A DNA stretch of 64,000 bases from Clostridiales bacterium (GTDB lineage: Bacteria; Bacillota; Clostridia; Christensenellales; UBA1242), in NCBI GenBank assembly GCA_003524095.1, contig DOEE01000003.1:361004-425003 (forward strand), in the 5' to 3' direction. The number at the start of each line of letters is the position of its first letter. Within the stretch, counting starts at the first letter, position 1. This document shows positions 35,872 to 44,176 of this stretch, piece after piece. The translations under genes and the position numbers were made by a program. The notes beneath the pieces are model-generated. The model saw nothing but the letters and a program-made list of their open reading frames with translations. It was not told where the DNA came from and ran no database searches.

Positions 35872-35876
35872 AAATC

Positions 35877-36047
35877 TGGTAGAGATGAGTGGACTCGCAA
35901 TAAGCGGAGTGTTATTTTTCGGGTGGCAGTGGAAACACTGACGGGGTCCCGAATACACATCGACCCCCACTTATGCCAAACAAGTTTGGCAATACTCATG
36001 TATACAGGGTGCACCCTGATGTATTGCTAAAAAGCAATACGCACTGC
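35877..36047. repeat. R1 repeat, copy B, beginning with a tRNA-Ile 3' end
   Basis: 171 bases, one mismatch to copy A. tRNA-Ile 3'-end copy at 35877-35897; structured motif at 35918-35953 (TTCGGG, UGG loop, CAGTG-GAAA-CACTG inner hairpin, ACGGGGT loop, CCCGAA). The downstream hairpins are the same as in copy A, with CAGGGTG/CACCCTG a perfect palindrome here. It continues into a GCACTGC-ATT-GCAGTGC hairpin that copy A lacks. Confidence 0.85.
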
Positions 36048-36110
36048 ATTGCAGTGCAAGGTGGGGCGGTGGTTTTCCACTCATAAGAAAAAAATTTAAT
36101 TCCATTGTCC

Positions 36111-36303
36111 TACCTTATATCGTGCAGAATCACGATATAAAGGTTAGGGGACATAATAAACTGTAGTTCTCGTCACTCACTCTACATATTCGCAAGTTTG
36201 CAAGCAAACTATTTTTCTTTCCCTAGGTTCGTTTATGAAAGTAAACTTTCAACACTTCCTAGTTAAAAGAAAAAGTGTTTGACAGACGTCAAACACTTGC
36301 TCA
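36111..36303 (-). repeat. R2 repeat, copy B, directly downstream of tRNA-Ile
   Basis: Nearly identical to copy A at 26492-26682, with small differences such as a changed hairpin loop (CAGAAT in place of the GC-TTCT-GC tip) and ACTTTCAAC in place of ACTAAC. In minus orientation it is the terminator region of the tRNA-Ala/tRNA-Ile unit. Confidence 0.85.
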
Positions 36304-36380
36304 TGGTAGAGATGAGTGGACTCGAACCACCGACCCCCACCTTATCAGGGTGGTGCTCTAACCTGCTGAGCTACATCTCT
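36304..36380 (-). tRNA. tRNA-Ile (GAT)
   Basis: An intact 77-base cloverleaf on the minus strand with anticodon GAT in the CTGATAA loop, T-loop GTTCGAGTC and encoded CCA. Its last 21 bases recur at 35877-35897 and 26683-26703. It follows tRNA-Ala closely. Confidence 0.95.
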
Positions 36381-36385
36381 ATATA

Positions 36386-36462
36386 TGGTGGAGATAAAGA
36401 GACTCGAACTCTTGACCCCCTGCTTGCAAGGCAGGTGCTCTAGCCAACTGAGCTATACCCCC
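36386..36462 (-). tRNA. tRNA-Ala (TGC)
   Basis: A 77-base cloverleaf with anticodon TGC, encoded CCA and the G3-U70 identity pair of tRNA-Ala. First gene of the Ala-Ile unit. Confidence 0.95.
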
Positions 36463-36487
36463 ATACAAATCAATTAAGAACTCTACT

Positions 36488-36516
36488 ATAATATCAAATA
36501 TTTATTTTGTTGTCAA
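36488..36516 (-). promoter_or_regulatory. Promoter of the tRNA-Ala/Ile unit
   Basis: On the minus strand, TTGACA (36511-36516), 17-base spacer, TATTAT (36488-36493), about 26 bases before tRNA-Ala. Confidence 0.85.
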
Positions 36517-36662
36517 TAATTTTGACAAAAAAATTTTATTTTTTTCGTGCTAAACCTAAGAAAAATGATAAAAACAAAAATATCCCTATAATATAGTTTA
36601 AAACTATCAAAAAAATGTATTTTAGCAAAATAAAAATATGTTTTGTCAAAACATTTTGAATA

Positions 36663-36698
36663 ACAAAAAAAATAGAGAATCATTAAAATTCTCTATTT
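36663..36698 (-). terminator. Terminator after the 36704 lipoprotein gene
   Basis: AAATAGAGAAT pairs with ATTCTCTATTT around 7 bases; on the minus strand it is followed by a run of T. Confidence 0.85.
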
Positions 36699-36703
36699 AC
36701 ATT

Positions 36704-37252
36704 TTAATATAGGTCCGTGAAATCTACAGTAAATGCCTTAAATTCAGTAGCATCTTGTTCGGTTACTTCTATTCTCCAAATCTTGAAATCCGGATGTCTA
36801 GGAGTATCGCCATCAGATAGTGCCAAAATAAAGTTTTTAGTTTCGCTTTTTGCTGTAGTTGAGTTTTTGATAAATGTTCCGTCTATTTCTTCTTGGCTAT
36901 AGGGAGTATTCATAGTTTCACTATTTCTCCAACCAATAATTGCTTTGCCACCAACACCCATCTTAACACTAATTACTATGAATTTTGAGTTTGCTACAGT
37001 TCCCCAAGTTGTTGCTTGTTCTTCGGTCATACGACTGGCCGAACCTACTGCTTTGTAGTTGTTATCGCCTAGGTATTCAAGTTTGAAATCGTCTGCATTT
37101 TTGTATACCACATCACTTCCACTAAATGAAGAACCGCTAGTGTTGGCTGAAATGTAATCATTTTGTGGTGGAGTTTCTCCACAGGCTGGAATTGCCACAA
37201 AACAAGCAACGAGTAGTAACATTATAGCAAAAACCTTAAAAACTTTTTTCAT
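36704..37252 (-). CDS. Lipoprotein of unknown function
   Basis: 182 residues. The signal peptide MKKVFKVFAIMLLLVACFVA ends in IPAC with the likely lipidated cysteine at C24. The mature part is about 155 residues with no family that I recognise; it has WRNSETMNTPYSQEEIDGTF and ends KAFTVDFTDLY. AGGAGG precedes the ATG. Single gene just outside the tRNA-Ile locus. The 265-base gap upstream shows nothing that I can assign. Confidence 0.75.
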   Translation of the reverse strand: MKKVFKVFAIMLLLVACFVAIPACGETPPQNDYISANTSGSSFSGSDVVYKNADDFKLEYLGDNNYKAVGSASRMTEEQATTWGTVANSKFIVISVKMGVGGKAIIGWRNSETMNTPYSQEEIDGTFIKNSTTAKSETKNFILALSDGDTPRHPDFKIWRIEVTEQDATEFKAFTVDFTDLY

Positions 37253-37517
37253 ATTTTACCTCCTATTTTATTTAGAATAATAATTCTATCTAAAAATAAT
37301 TTGTGTAAAAATTTGTCGAAATATGTATTTTTAGGTTTTCTTTCAAAATGTAAATTATGGAAAAGAAATGATTTAAGTACTTAAAATTTATTTTCTAAAA
37401 TTAATAAACTACACAAAATGCAACAATTTTATTGATACTAGTTGAAAATATTTTTGAATTATTGTAGACTACTACTAGTATTTTATTTAAAAATGAATTA
37501 ATTTAAGGAAAAACAAA

Positions 37518-38348
37518 TTGGAAAAATATCAAGAAATTGAAAGGTCAATAATTACGACATATAGGTCGAGACTTTGGTCAAAATTCACAAAGGCAATCAA
37601 AGATTACAAACTTGTAAACGAAAATGACAAAATTTGTGTGTGTATTTCTGGCGGAAAAGATAGTATGTTACTTGCAAAATTATTTGAAGAACTCCATAAG
37701 CATTCAAACATAAACTTTGAAGTCATTTATTTGGTCATGAATCCGGGATATAACAAAGTGAATTTGGATTTAATTAAACATAATCTAAAATATTTGAATA
37801 TTAATGCTGAAATTGTAAATACTGATATATTCTCAGTTACAGATAATGCAGGTGGAAGTCCATGTTATTTGTGCGCTAGAATGCGTAGGGGTGCATTGTA
37901 TCGATTAGCACAGGAACGCGGGTGCAACAAAATTGCACTTGGTCATCATTTTGATGATGTAATCGAAACAACACTTTTGAATATATTAAATGCGGGGTCT
38001 TTTCAAACTATGTTGCCAAAACTCCATAGTGATAACTTTGAAAACATGGAATTAATAAGACCAATGTATTTGATTAGGGAAAAAGATATTATTGCTTGGA
38101 AGGAAGCATGTGAACTTGAATTTATAAGATGTGCATGTAGAATGACTGAAAGCGTTGAAAATGAACTAGAACATGATTTAAATTCCAAAAGACATGAGAC
38201 AAAACAGCTTATCAAAAGTTTGATAAAATATAATGATAATGTTGAAAAAAATATATTTAAAAGTGCAAGCAATGTTAATCTTGATAAAGTTCTTGGATAC
38301 AAAAAAGGAAAGAATACATATAGCTTCTTAGATAATTATGACAATTAA
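37518..38348 (+). CDS. TtcA-family tRNA thiolation ATPase
   Basis: 276 residues from TTG 37518 (AAGGA, 7-base spacing). The PP-loop SGGKDSM (about 44-50) binds ATP. CYLCARMRRGALYRLAQERGCNKIALGHH (two cysteines, as in TtcA) and IRPMYLIREKDI follow. The family forms 2-thiocytidine at tRNA position 32 or related thiolated bases. The usual C-terminal CGSQ-type motif reads CACRMTES here, so the exact substrate is uncertain. Confidence 0.8.
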   Translation: MEKYQEIERSIITTYRSRLWSKFTKAIKDYKLVNENDKICVCISGGKDSMLLAKLFEELHKHSNINFEVIYLVMNPGYNKVNLDLIKHNLKYLNINAEIVNTDIFSVTDNAGGSPCYLCARMRRGALYRLAQERGCNKIALGHHFDDVIETTLLNILNAGSFQTMLPKLHSDNFENMELIRPMYLIREKDIIAWKEACELEFIRCACRMTESVENELEHDLNSKRHETKQLIKSLIKYNDNVEKNIFKSASNVNLDKVLGYKKGKNTYSFLDNYDN

Positions 38349-38444
38349 TTAAAAAATTGATTTTAAATTGTGTAAAATGTTATAAAAATAGACTTTTGAT
38401 AACCAAGAAAATATTATCAAACAAATCAGTCAAAAGTATAATTA

Positions 38445-38490
38445 AAAAAAGCATTATTTTTGGAAATTTATCCAATTATAATGCTTTTTT
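38445..38490. terminator. Bidirectional terminator between convergent genes
   Basis: AAAAAAGCATTAT pairs with ATAATGCTTTTTT around a 20-base loop. Confidence 0.85.
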
Positions 38491-38496
38491 GTTTAT

Positions 38497-39405
38497 TTAT
38501 TTATTAGATGAATATTTGCGTTGTTCGTTTGAAAGGAAAGTAATCGCTACAGCATTTGGCCCAACGTGTGCGCCAATAATTGGACCCATTATCCTTATTT
38601 CTGGCATAATTCCAAATACTTCATAAAACATATCTGACATTAGCTTGGCACCATTTGGATTGTTTGTATGAACGATTATTGCGTTTCCAAACTCTTTGTG
38701 GAATGTATAGTCTCTCTTAATTTCTTCAATTACAGACTTGTATGCTTTTTTGATTCCATTTTCTTTTCGAATAACTTCGAGTTTGCCTTCTTTTGTAAAC
38801 TCAATAATTGGTTTGAGTTGAAGTAATGTTCCAACTGTTGCAGAAAAGGCACTAATCCTGCCACCACGTTTTAAATACATCAAGTCGTCAACAACAATAA
38901 AGTGTTGAGTTTGCATTTTGAATTTTTCTAATAAGTCAACGGTTTCTTGCATGGATTTTCCATTGTCTCTTAGTTTCATTGCAATTCTTACTAAATTTCC
39001 TTCTTGAACTGTGGTTGTATTGCTGTCTATTGCTACATAATTTATGTCTGGAAATTCAAGTTTAACTTCTTCTATCGCTTTTCTTGCATTAATAACAGTA
39101 GGGCTAAGTCCCATGCCTTGAGAAATATGTATAGCATTTTTAATTCCGTCTTTAGCCATTTTTCTAAATAAATCAATATGTGCTTGGAGATTAAGAATTG
39201 ATGTTTTTGCAACGATTCCGTTAGATAGGTCATTATAAAAATCTATATATTCTTGAGTATTTTTGAAATCATCTTTTCTCTCGGTTATTTTTCCGTTTTT
39301 GTCTGTCATTATAAAGTCAAGTTTGCCTACATACAAATTGTATTGCTTAATTTCACTATCATAAAAATCGCTAGTGGAATCGGTTGATATTTCAAATTTA
39401 TGCAT
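38497..39405 (-). CDS. DegV family fatty-acid-binding protein
   Basis: 302 residues from ATG 39405 (AAGGAG before it; the frame opens at 39432). It has the N-terminal DegV signature FEISTDSTSDF, the TSxxN region (TSILNLQA), ISQGMGLSPTVINARKA, and the DDLMYLKRGGRIS motif. Members bind fatty acids, and some (FakB) deliver them to the kinase FakA for phospholipid synthesis. No fakA is in this window. Confidence 0.93.
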   Translation of the reverse strand: MHKFEISTDSTSDFYDSEIKQYNLYVGKLDFIMTDKNGKITERKDDFKNTQEYIDFYNDLSNGIVAKTSILNLQAHIDLFRKMAKDGIKNAIHISQGMGLSPTVINARKAIEEVKLEFPDINYVAIDSNTTTVQEGNLVRIAMKLRDNGKSMQETVDLLEKFKMQTQHFIVVDDLMYLKRGGRISAFSATVGTLLQLKPIIEFTKEGKLEVIRKENGIKKAYKSVIEEIKRDYTFHKEFGNAIIVHTNNPNGAKLMSDMFYEVFGIMPEIRIMGPIIGAHVGPNAVAITFLSNEQRKYSSNK

Positions 39406-39537
39406 AAATTCTCCTTGTTTTAATTTGTTCAAAACTCTATTAAATATTTAGTTTAATATTATCAAATATGTCGAGTTTTGTCGAGTAATATAAACTTAAA
39501 TTTTACAAATTTGAAATAGTGTCAAAAAATTTTAATA

Positions 39538-39566
39538 TTGCAAAATTCAACATTGAAGCATATACT
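39538..39566 (+). promoter_or_regulatory. Promoter of the YgjV-like gene, probably leaderless
   Basis: TTGCAA (39538-39543), 17-base spacer, TATACT (39561-39566). The ATG at 39572 lies only 5 bases after the -10 box, at the expected transcription start, and no ribosome-binding site is visible. Confidence 0.65.
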
Positions 39567-39571
39567 GAAAT

Positions 39572-40081
39572 ATGATAGATTATTTTTGGATAGCCCAAGC
39601 ATTTGGTTTGCTTGCTTTTGTGGTTTCAATATTGAGTGTGCTTTCAAAAAATAGGTCAAAATACATATATTTTAACCTAACACAAAATGTTTTTTCGGGC
39701 GTGCAGTATTATTTTTTAAACAAAATAATTGCACTATATTTATGTGCTATAACCATTGTTAGGCTTGTTGTTTACAAATTCAAAGATAAATATAACAAGG
39801 TTTTTTATGTGATACTTCTTGTATTCTTTGTTGCACTTAATATATTTGTTTCGCTTTTTAATTTTGATGTTTGGTATGACATTTTTCCAATAATTGCCTC
39901 AACTCTTGTTTGTTTTTCTGTCTGGCAAAATAGTGTAGTGCTTATTAAAATTGTTTTGATATTTACAAAGTTTTTGTGGGGAATTTATGCATTTATTACA
40001 AAAGCTTATTTTAGTATTGCTATGGATTTGTTTATGATTATTTGGACTATAATATATTTAATAAAAACAACAAAAAAATAA
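39572..40081 (+). CDS. YgjV-family membrane protein
   Basis: 169 residues, about six hydrophobic segments. The start IAQAFGLLAFVVSILSVLSKNRSKY and FNLTQNVFSGVQYYFLN match the YgjV group of inner-membrane proteins of unknown function. It probably starts at or near the mRNA 5' end (see the promoter entry). Confidence 0.7.
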   Translation: MIDYFWIAQAFGLLAFVVSILSVLSKNRSKYIYFNLTQNVFSGVQYYFLNKIIALYLCAITIVRLVVYKFKDKYNKVFYVILLVFFVALNIFVSLFNFDVWYDIFPIIASTLVCFSVWQNSVVLIKIVLIFTKFLWGIYAFITKAYFSIAMDLFMIIWTIIYLIKTTKK

Positions 40082-40160
40082 CGTTTTTCAATTTGATTTT
40101 ATTTTGTAATAGTTTAAATTTGTGTTAGAATATCTTTAATGATAAAATATGAAGGTAATT

Positions 40161-40529
40161 ATGAATAAACTAAGTGAAAAGATAAAAACATATATGGAAA
40201 AAAATAATTTTTCTTCCTTGAAATGTGCAAAAAATCTTGGGATTTCTGATGCTACGCTTGAAAAGATTTTGAATAATTCTCAAGATTTGGAATTAACTCC
40301 GGAAGAAATTGATAGAATAAATATCGCTATTGACCAAAAAAAAGACTCTAAAAACAAGAGAATTATCAAGTTTTTGGATTTAATATTTAGATTTGTTGCA
40401 ATGGTTATGGCACTTGTCACTTTGATGCTTTGCATAAATGAAAACATTGATGTCAAGGCATTGGTTGTTCTTTTGTCAATAGGGCTTGTCTGTTCTTCAA
40501 TGACTTTGCTTCCAAAAATAGACAAGTAA
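40161..40529 (+). CDS. Small HTH-like protein with C-terminal membrane helices
   Basis: 122 residues from ATG 40161 (GAAGG upstream; open to 40149). Residues about 1-55 resemble a helix-turn-helix (CAKNLGISDATLEKILNN). Two hydrophobic segments (about 73-90 and 98-115) follow. A membrane-tethered DNA-binding protein is possible. Orphan gene. Confidence 0.55.
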   Translation: MNKLSEKIKTYMEKNNFSSLKCAKNLGISDATLEKILNNSQDLELTPEEIDRINIAIDQKKDSKNKRIIKFLDLIFRFVAMVMALVTLMLCINENIDVKALVVLLSIGLVCSSMTLLPKIDK

Positions 40530-40545
40530 AAAAACATGCGATTTT

Positions 40546-40582
40546 AAGAACCTTACATATTGATTGTAACGGTTCTTTTTTT
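40546..40582 (+). terminator. Terminator after the 40161 gene
   Basis: AAGAACC-TTACA pairs with TGTAA-C-GGTTCTT, followed by T residues. An outer AACATGC/GCATGTT pair surrounds it. Confidence 0.8.
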
Positions 40583-40682
40583 GTGCATGTTTTTAAAACT
40601 TTTATTAAATGTATATTTACAACATGATGTAAGTATCAATGTTTGATTTTTATTAATTAGCACAATCGTTTTTGATGTTGCA

Positions 40683-42212
40683 TTATTGGCAATTGCTATT
40701 TGTCTTTGATTTGAACTTGTGTAATAAGTAGTCTTTGATAATATTAATATCAAGTATTCCAAAGACAAACAAGAGTCCTAAGTAACTAAGAACACTTATA
40801 ACAGAAGTAAATGCTATTGCAAAGAATGTACTAACGCAACTAACAAAAATATTAAAACAAAATTTGTTTAGAATTACAACTGGTATACAAATGATTGAGT
40901 GATAGATTATGGTCTTAATTAAGTGCGTTTTTATTCCAATTTGGCGATTTAATTTGTAAAGATTAAGCATAACCAACACAATTGAACTTATTCCTGATGC
41001 TACAAGCATAGACTTAATTCCAAAGTAATTTGGAAGTATAAACGAAAGCACAATCATAATAGCACAACTAATTACATAATAAATAAACGTTTTGTTTTCT
41101 TGATTAAGTGCGTTAAGAATTGATGTGGTTAGTTGAGATAATCCAAGTGCAACGACAATCCATGAACATTGCGCCATATAAAGTCCAGCATCAATATTGT
41201 TGTAAACATATATACATAAGTGTGTGCTTAGAGTGAGAAAAATTGGCATAAATACAAAGATGCAAGTGAGAGTAAACTTGAGATAGTTGTTAATTTGGCG
41301 TTTGAGTTCATCATTGGAACTAACGGTGTTTATACGTGGAATTAGTATCATACATAAAGCGCCAATTATTGTAGAAGGTATCGAAAGCAAAGGCAAAGTC
41401 ATTCCCATAACTATTCCAAGTTCGCTTAGTGCCAATTCCTTTGACATTCCTAGTCTTGTTAGGCGATAAGGAATAATTATGGCGACTAGTGGTTGAAGTA
41501 GACTTCCAAATAATCTTACACCCGTCAAAGGGATAGTGGATTTGATAATAGATTTGAAATATCCATTTTTGTACCTAAATCTGCCACCATTTTTTGTATA
41601 AAGAATAATTCCATAGGTTGTACTTAATGTACAGGCAATGCTTAGAGACATTCCGACTGCAATTACTGGTGACGAAAACCAACCTGTTAGTACAAATACA
41701 ATACAAAATGCAATTCGCAAAATCTGTTCTACAAATTCGACAATACTCACTGCAAAGTAGTTTTCAATTCCCCATAAATATCCACGAATTTGGGAGTATA
41801 TTGCTGTAAACACAATGGACGGAATCAAAGATATTATTATGTAGTAACCAATCGGGTCACCAATGATTATGGTGAGGAGTGGTTTGCTAATTAAAAGTAG
41901 TGCAGATATTAGTAGAGAAAATCCGCTGGTCATAATAAGTGATGATGTCACACTATATTGTGTTTTGTGTTCGCAGTGAAGGGTTTTGTTGCTTGCTGTT
42001 ATTTTGGAGATGGTTAGCGGAATACTTGCTCCTACTAGTGTTATCAAAACCATATATACAGAAACACTCAAATTATATACACCAAGTTCAGTTGTGGTCA
42101 TAATTTTGGCTAAATAAATTTTGAAGATAAAGCCTAGACATCTAGTCAATACACTAAAAATTGAAAGCAGTAGCATTGCTTTGATAACTTTTTTGATAAC
42201 CCACCTCTTCAA
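40683..42212 (-). CDS. SpoVB/MurJ-like polysaccharide flippase
   Basis: About 509 residues with 13-14 hydrophobic segments. The start FSVLTRCLGFIFKIYLAKIM and the GVYNLSVSVYMVLITLVGASIP region are typical of the MOP-superfamily group that includes SpoVB, MurJ and PST exporters. It is likely a lipid-linked sugar flippase for peptidoglycan or spore cortex. The start is unclear: the frame opens at TTG 42212 without a good site, an AGAGGTGG lies just inside, and the first ATG is 12 codons in. Confidence 0.85.
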   Translation of the reverse strand: MKRWVIKKVIKAMLLLSIFSVLTRCLGFIFKIYLAKIMTTTELGVYNLSVSVYMVLITLVGASIPLTISKITASNKTLHCEHKTQYSVTSSLIMTSGFSLLISALLLISKPLLTIIIGDPIGYYIIISLIPSIVFTAIYSQIRGYLWGIENYFAVSIVEFVEQILRIAFCIVFVLTGWFSSPVIAVGMSLSIACTLSTTYGIILYTKNGGRFRYKNGYFKSIIKSTIPLTGVRLFGSLLQPLVAIIIPYRLTRLGMSKELALSELGIVMGMTLPLLSIPSTIIGALCMILIPRINTVSSNDELKRQINNYLKFTLTCIFVFMPIFLTLSTHLCIYVYNNIDAGLYMAQCSWIVVALGLSQLTTSILNALNQENKTFIYYVISCAIMIVLSFILPNYFGIKSMLVASGISSIVLVMLNLYKLNRQIGIKTHLIKTIIYHSIICIPVVILNKFCFNIFVSCVSTFFAIAFTSVISVLSYLGLLFVFGILDINIIKDYLLHKFKSKTNSNCQ

Positions 42213-42413
42213 GTTTTTTGTAATATATATTAATATATTATTTAAAATTTGCTAATATTCTTAAAAAAATAAGCACTTATATTTTGCTTATTAAAAATAG
42301 TTTAGTAGTAAATAAAAATTACAAATGTAATATTGCTATTGATAATTTCTAAATTGTTTTTTCATATAATATAATTTTTTTTCATATATTTAGATAATCT
42401 TAAAGGAGATAAT

Positions 42414-42836
42414 ATGAAGGAAATTTATTTGTTAAATCGAGGAGATAGTTTAGACAAAATAAAATATGAATTTAAGGAAGCAAGCAATATTGAAGTTGCT
42501 GAAGATAAGATATTTGGATATAAATACGCAACAATTGACAAAGGCCTTGACGATGTAATAATTGTTTATAACTACTTGCCAGTATATGACTACAAGGTCA
42601 AACCAAATGAGAGTTTATTGGATATTGTGTCAAGGGGATTTAAAACTGATGTTGTGAGTGTAAGTAGTGGAGATGAAATTATTTTGACCAAGCCAAAAAG
42701 CATTAGATATGTTGTATCTCCGCTTGAAACGCTTCAAGACATTGCATTCAAATTTGGCGTAACTACATCTGACATAATACAAAATAATGATTTAAAGACC
42801 GAAAAACTATTCGTTGGACAAATTTTATGGATATAA
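42414..42836 (+). CDS. LysM-domain protein
   Basis: 140 residues without a signal peptide or membrane segment. The C-terminal 45 residues form a clear LysM unit (RYVVSPLETLQDIAFKFGVTTSDIIQNN, ending KLFVGQILWI). A second divergent one lies at about 58-95 (YDYKVKPNESLLDIVSRGF). The N-terminal stretch may be a third. The lack of a secretion signal suggests a spore-coat or cytoplasmic role, as for several sporulation LysM proteins. AAGGAG precedes the ATG. Confidence 0.8.
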   Translation: MKEIYLLNRGDSLDKIKYEFKEASNIEVAEDKIFGYKYATIDKGLDDVIIVYNYLPVYDYKVKPNESLLDIVSRGFKTDVVSVSSGDEIILTKPKSIRYVVSPLETLQDIAFKFGVTTSDIIQNNDLKTEKLFVGQILWI

Positions 42837-42847
42837 CGTGCTAGTAA

Positions 42848-42877
42848 TTGACAAAAACTCCATATTTGTTGTAAAAT
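42848..42877 (+). promoter_or_regulatory. Promoter of the GNAT-like gene
   Basis: TTGACA (42848-42853), 18-base spacer, TAAAAT (42872-42877), 23 bases before the ATG at 42901. Confidence 0.65.
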
Positions 42878-42900
42878 AATCAAAAGGTAGAGTATTTTGT

Positions 42901-44094
42901 ATGGTTGAAATTAAAATTGTCAAAACAAAAAAGCAGATAAAAGAATTTGTTAAATTTGTCGACTATTTGTATAGCGATTGCAAACAATATTGTCCACGTT
43001 ATCAAAAAAGTGAGCATAAGTTGTTTTCGCATAAAAAGAACCCAAGCCTTGTTTCCAACGAAATAATTGGATTTTTGGCGTATCAAGAGGGCAAGGTTGT
43101 TGGGCGAACTCTTGGAATTATTAATAGAGTAGAAAAAGAACAGAGTGGCATTGTAAGATTTTCACATTTTGACTTTATTAACGACACTGAAGTTTCTTTT
43201 GCTTTGCTTAATTCTTTGTTGGAGTGGGCTAAGACTTTAGGCGCTACTTCAATCGTGGGCTCACTAAATTTTAATGATTTAGGTCAAATAGGAATGGTTT
43301 ACAAAAATTCTTCTCAAGCAATTTCAACTTATCAACAAGGATATAATTACTCATATTATTTGGAACATCTCAAGGCATTTGGATTCACATTTGCAAAAAA
43401 ATATAATGAATACTCGTTAACATTGAAAGATAATTTTGATTTAACCGATGTCAAGGATAATATTTACAAAAATCTATCCAAAGCAAAACTTCGTTTGGTA
43501 GAAGGTTCAATTAAATTTAAAGTTGCGATGTATGCTAGAAAAATATTTGACTTAATGTATGAAAATTCCATATCTAGTTATCCACTAGTAATTACTGACA
43601 AAGTATATCTAAATTATCTCAAAACAATCAAAAATTTGTTTGAGTCAGATGATTTGATAATTCTTATTAATGATAGTGACGAAGTTGTTGGTAGTATGCT
43701 AATAACCAAAAACACATCACTTGGTTTGCAAACCACAATGGGCAGAGTATTTGTTTCTAAGACGATGTACACTGTCGGTGGTGAGTACAAAAATGAACAT
43801 GATATTTCTTGGATGATATCTAACAAAAACTATAATAAGGAAGTAATGGAAATTTTTTCGGGAATTTTGGCTGAAAAATTTGAGACTAATGACTACTACA
43901 TGATTTTTTCAAACCTTTGGATTAATTCTGATACCAAAAAACAGGCTTTTGAAAATTATTTTGATTTTAACTTATTAAGAAGCCGTTTAATAACGTCTCT
44001 AAATTTAAAAAATAATAAAATATCCGGAGTTGTAAGAGAAAAAGAAGAATTTTGTGTTCCAACCTTCAAAACAAACAAAAGCGAATTGTCTTAA
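42901..44094 (+). CDS. GNAT-like N-acetyltransferase (YghO-like)
   Basis: 397 residues. The N-terminal region (VEIKIVKTKKQIKEFVKFVDYLYSD...CPR...KNPSL) with FLAYQEGKVVGRTLGIIN, RFSHFDFINDTEVSFALL and a GSLNFNDLGQIGM segment followed by YSYYLEHLKAFGF is the layout of a widespread GNAT subfamily of unknown substrate. The length fits the family. Single gene, ended by a bidirectional terminator. Confidence 0.75.
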   Translation: MVEIKIVKTKKQIKEFVKFVDYLYSDCKQYCPRYQKSEHKLFSHKKNPSLVSNEIIGFLAYQEGKVVGRTLGIINRVEKEQSGIVRFSHFDFINDTEVSFALLNSLLEWAKTLGATSIVGSLNFNDLGQIGMVYKNSSQAISTYQQGYNYSYYLEHLKAFGFTFAKKYNEYSLTLKDNFDLTDVKDNIYKNLSKAKLRLVEGSIKFKVAMYARKIFDLMYENSISSYPLVITDKVYLNYLKTIKNLFESDDLIILINDSDEVVGSMLITKNTSLGLQTTMGRVFVSKTMYTVGGEYKNEHDISWMISNKNYNKEVMEIFSGILAEKFETNDYYMIFSNLWINSDTKKQAFENYFDFNLLRSRLITSLNLKNNKISGVVREKEEFCVPTFKTNKSELS

Positions 44095-44138
44095 GTTCGA
44101 GAATAATTGATAGTTGTCAAAAAAATATTTTATTAGAT

Positions 44139-44174
44139 AACAAAAAATGCCTATTTACTTAGGCATTTTTTGTT
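44139..44174. terminator. Bidirectional terminator between convergent genes
   Basis: A 15-bp stem AACAAAAAATGCCTA/TAGGCATTTTTTGTT around a 6-base loop. It also ends the giant surface-protein gene. Confidence 0.9.
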
Positions 44175-44176
44175 TG

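Noticed and set aside
35918..35953. Hammerhead-type ribozyme, because of CTGA...GAA
   Set aside because: The CUGAUGA and GAAA core bases do not occur in the required positions, and the GAAA here is a hairpin loop.
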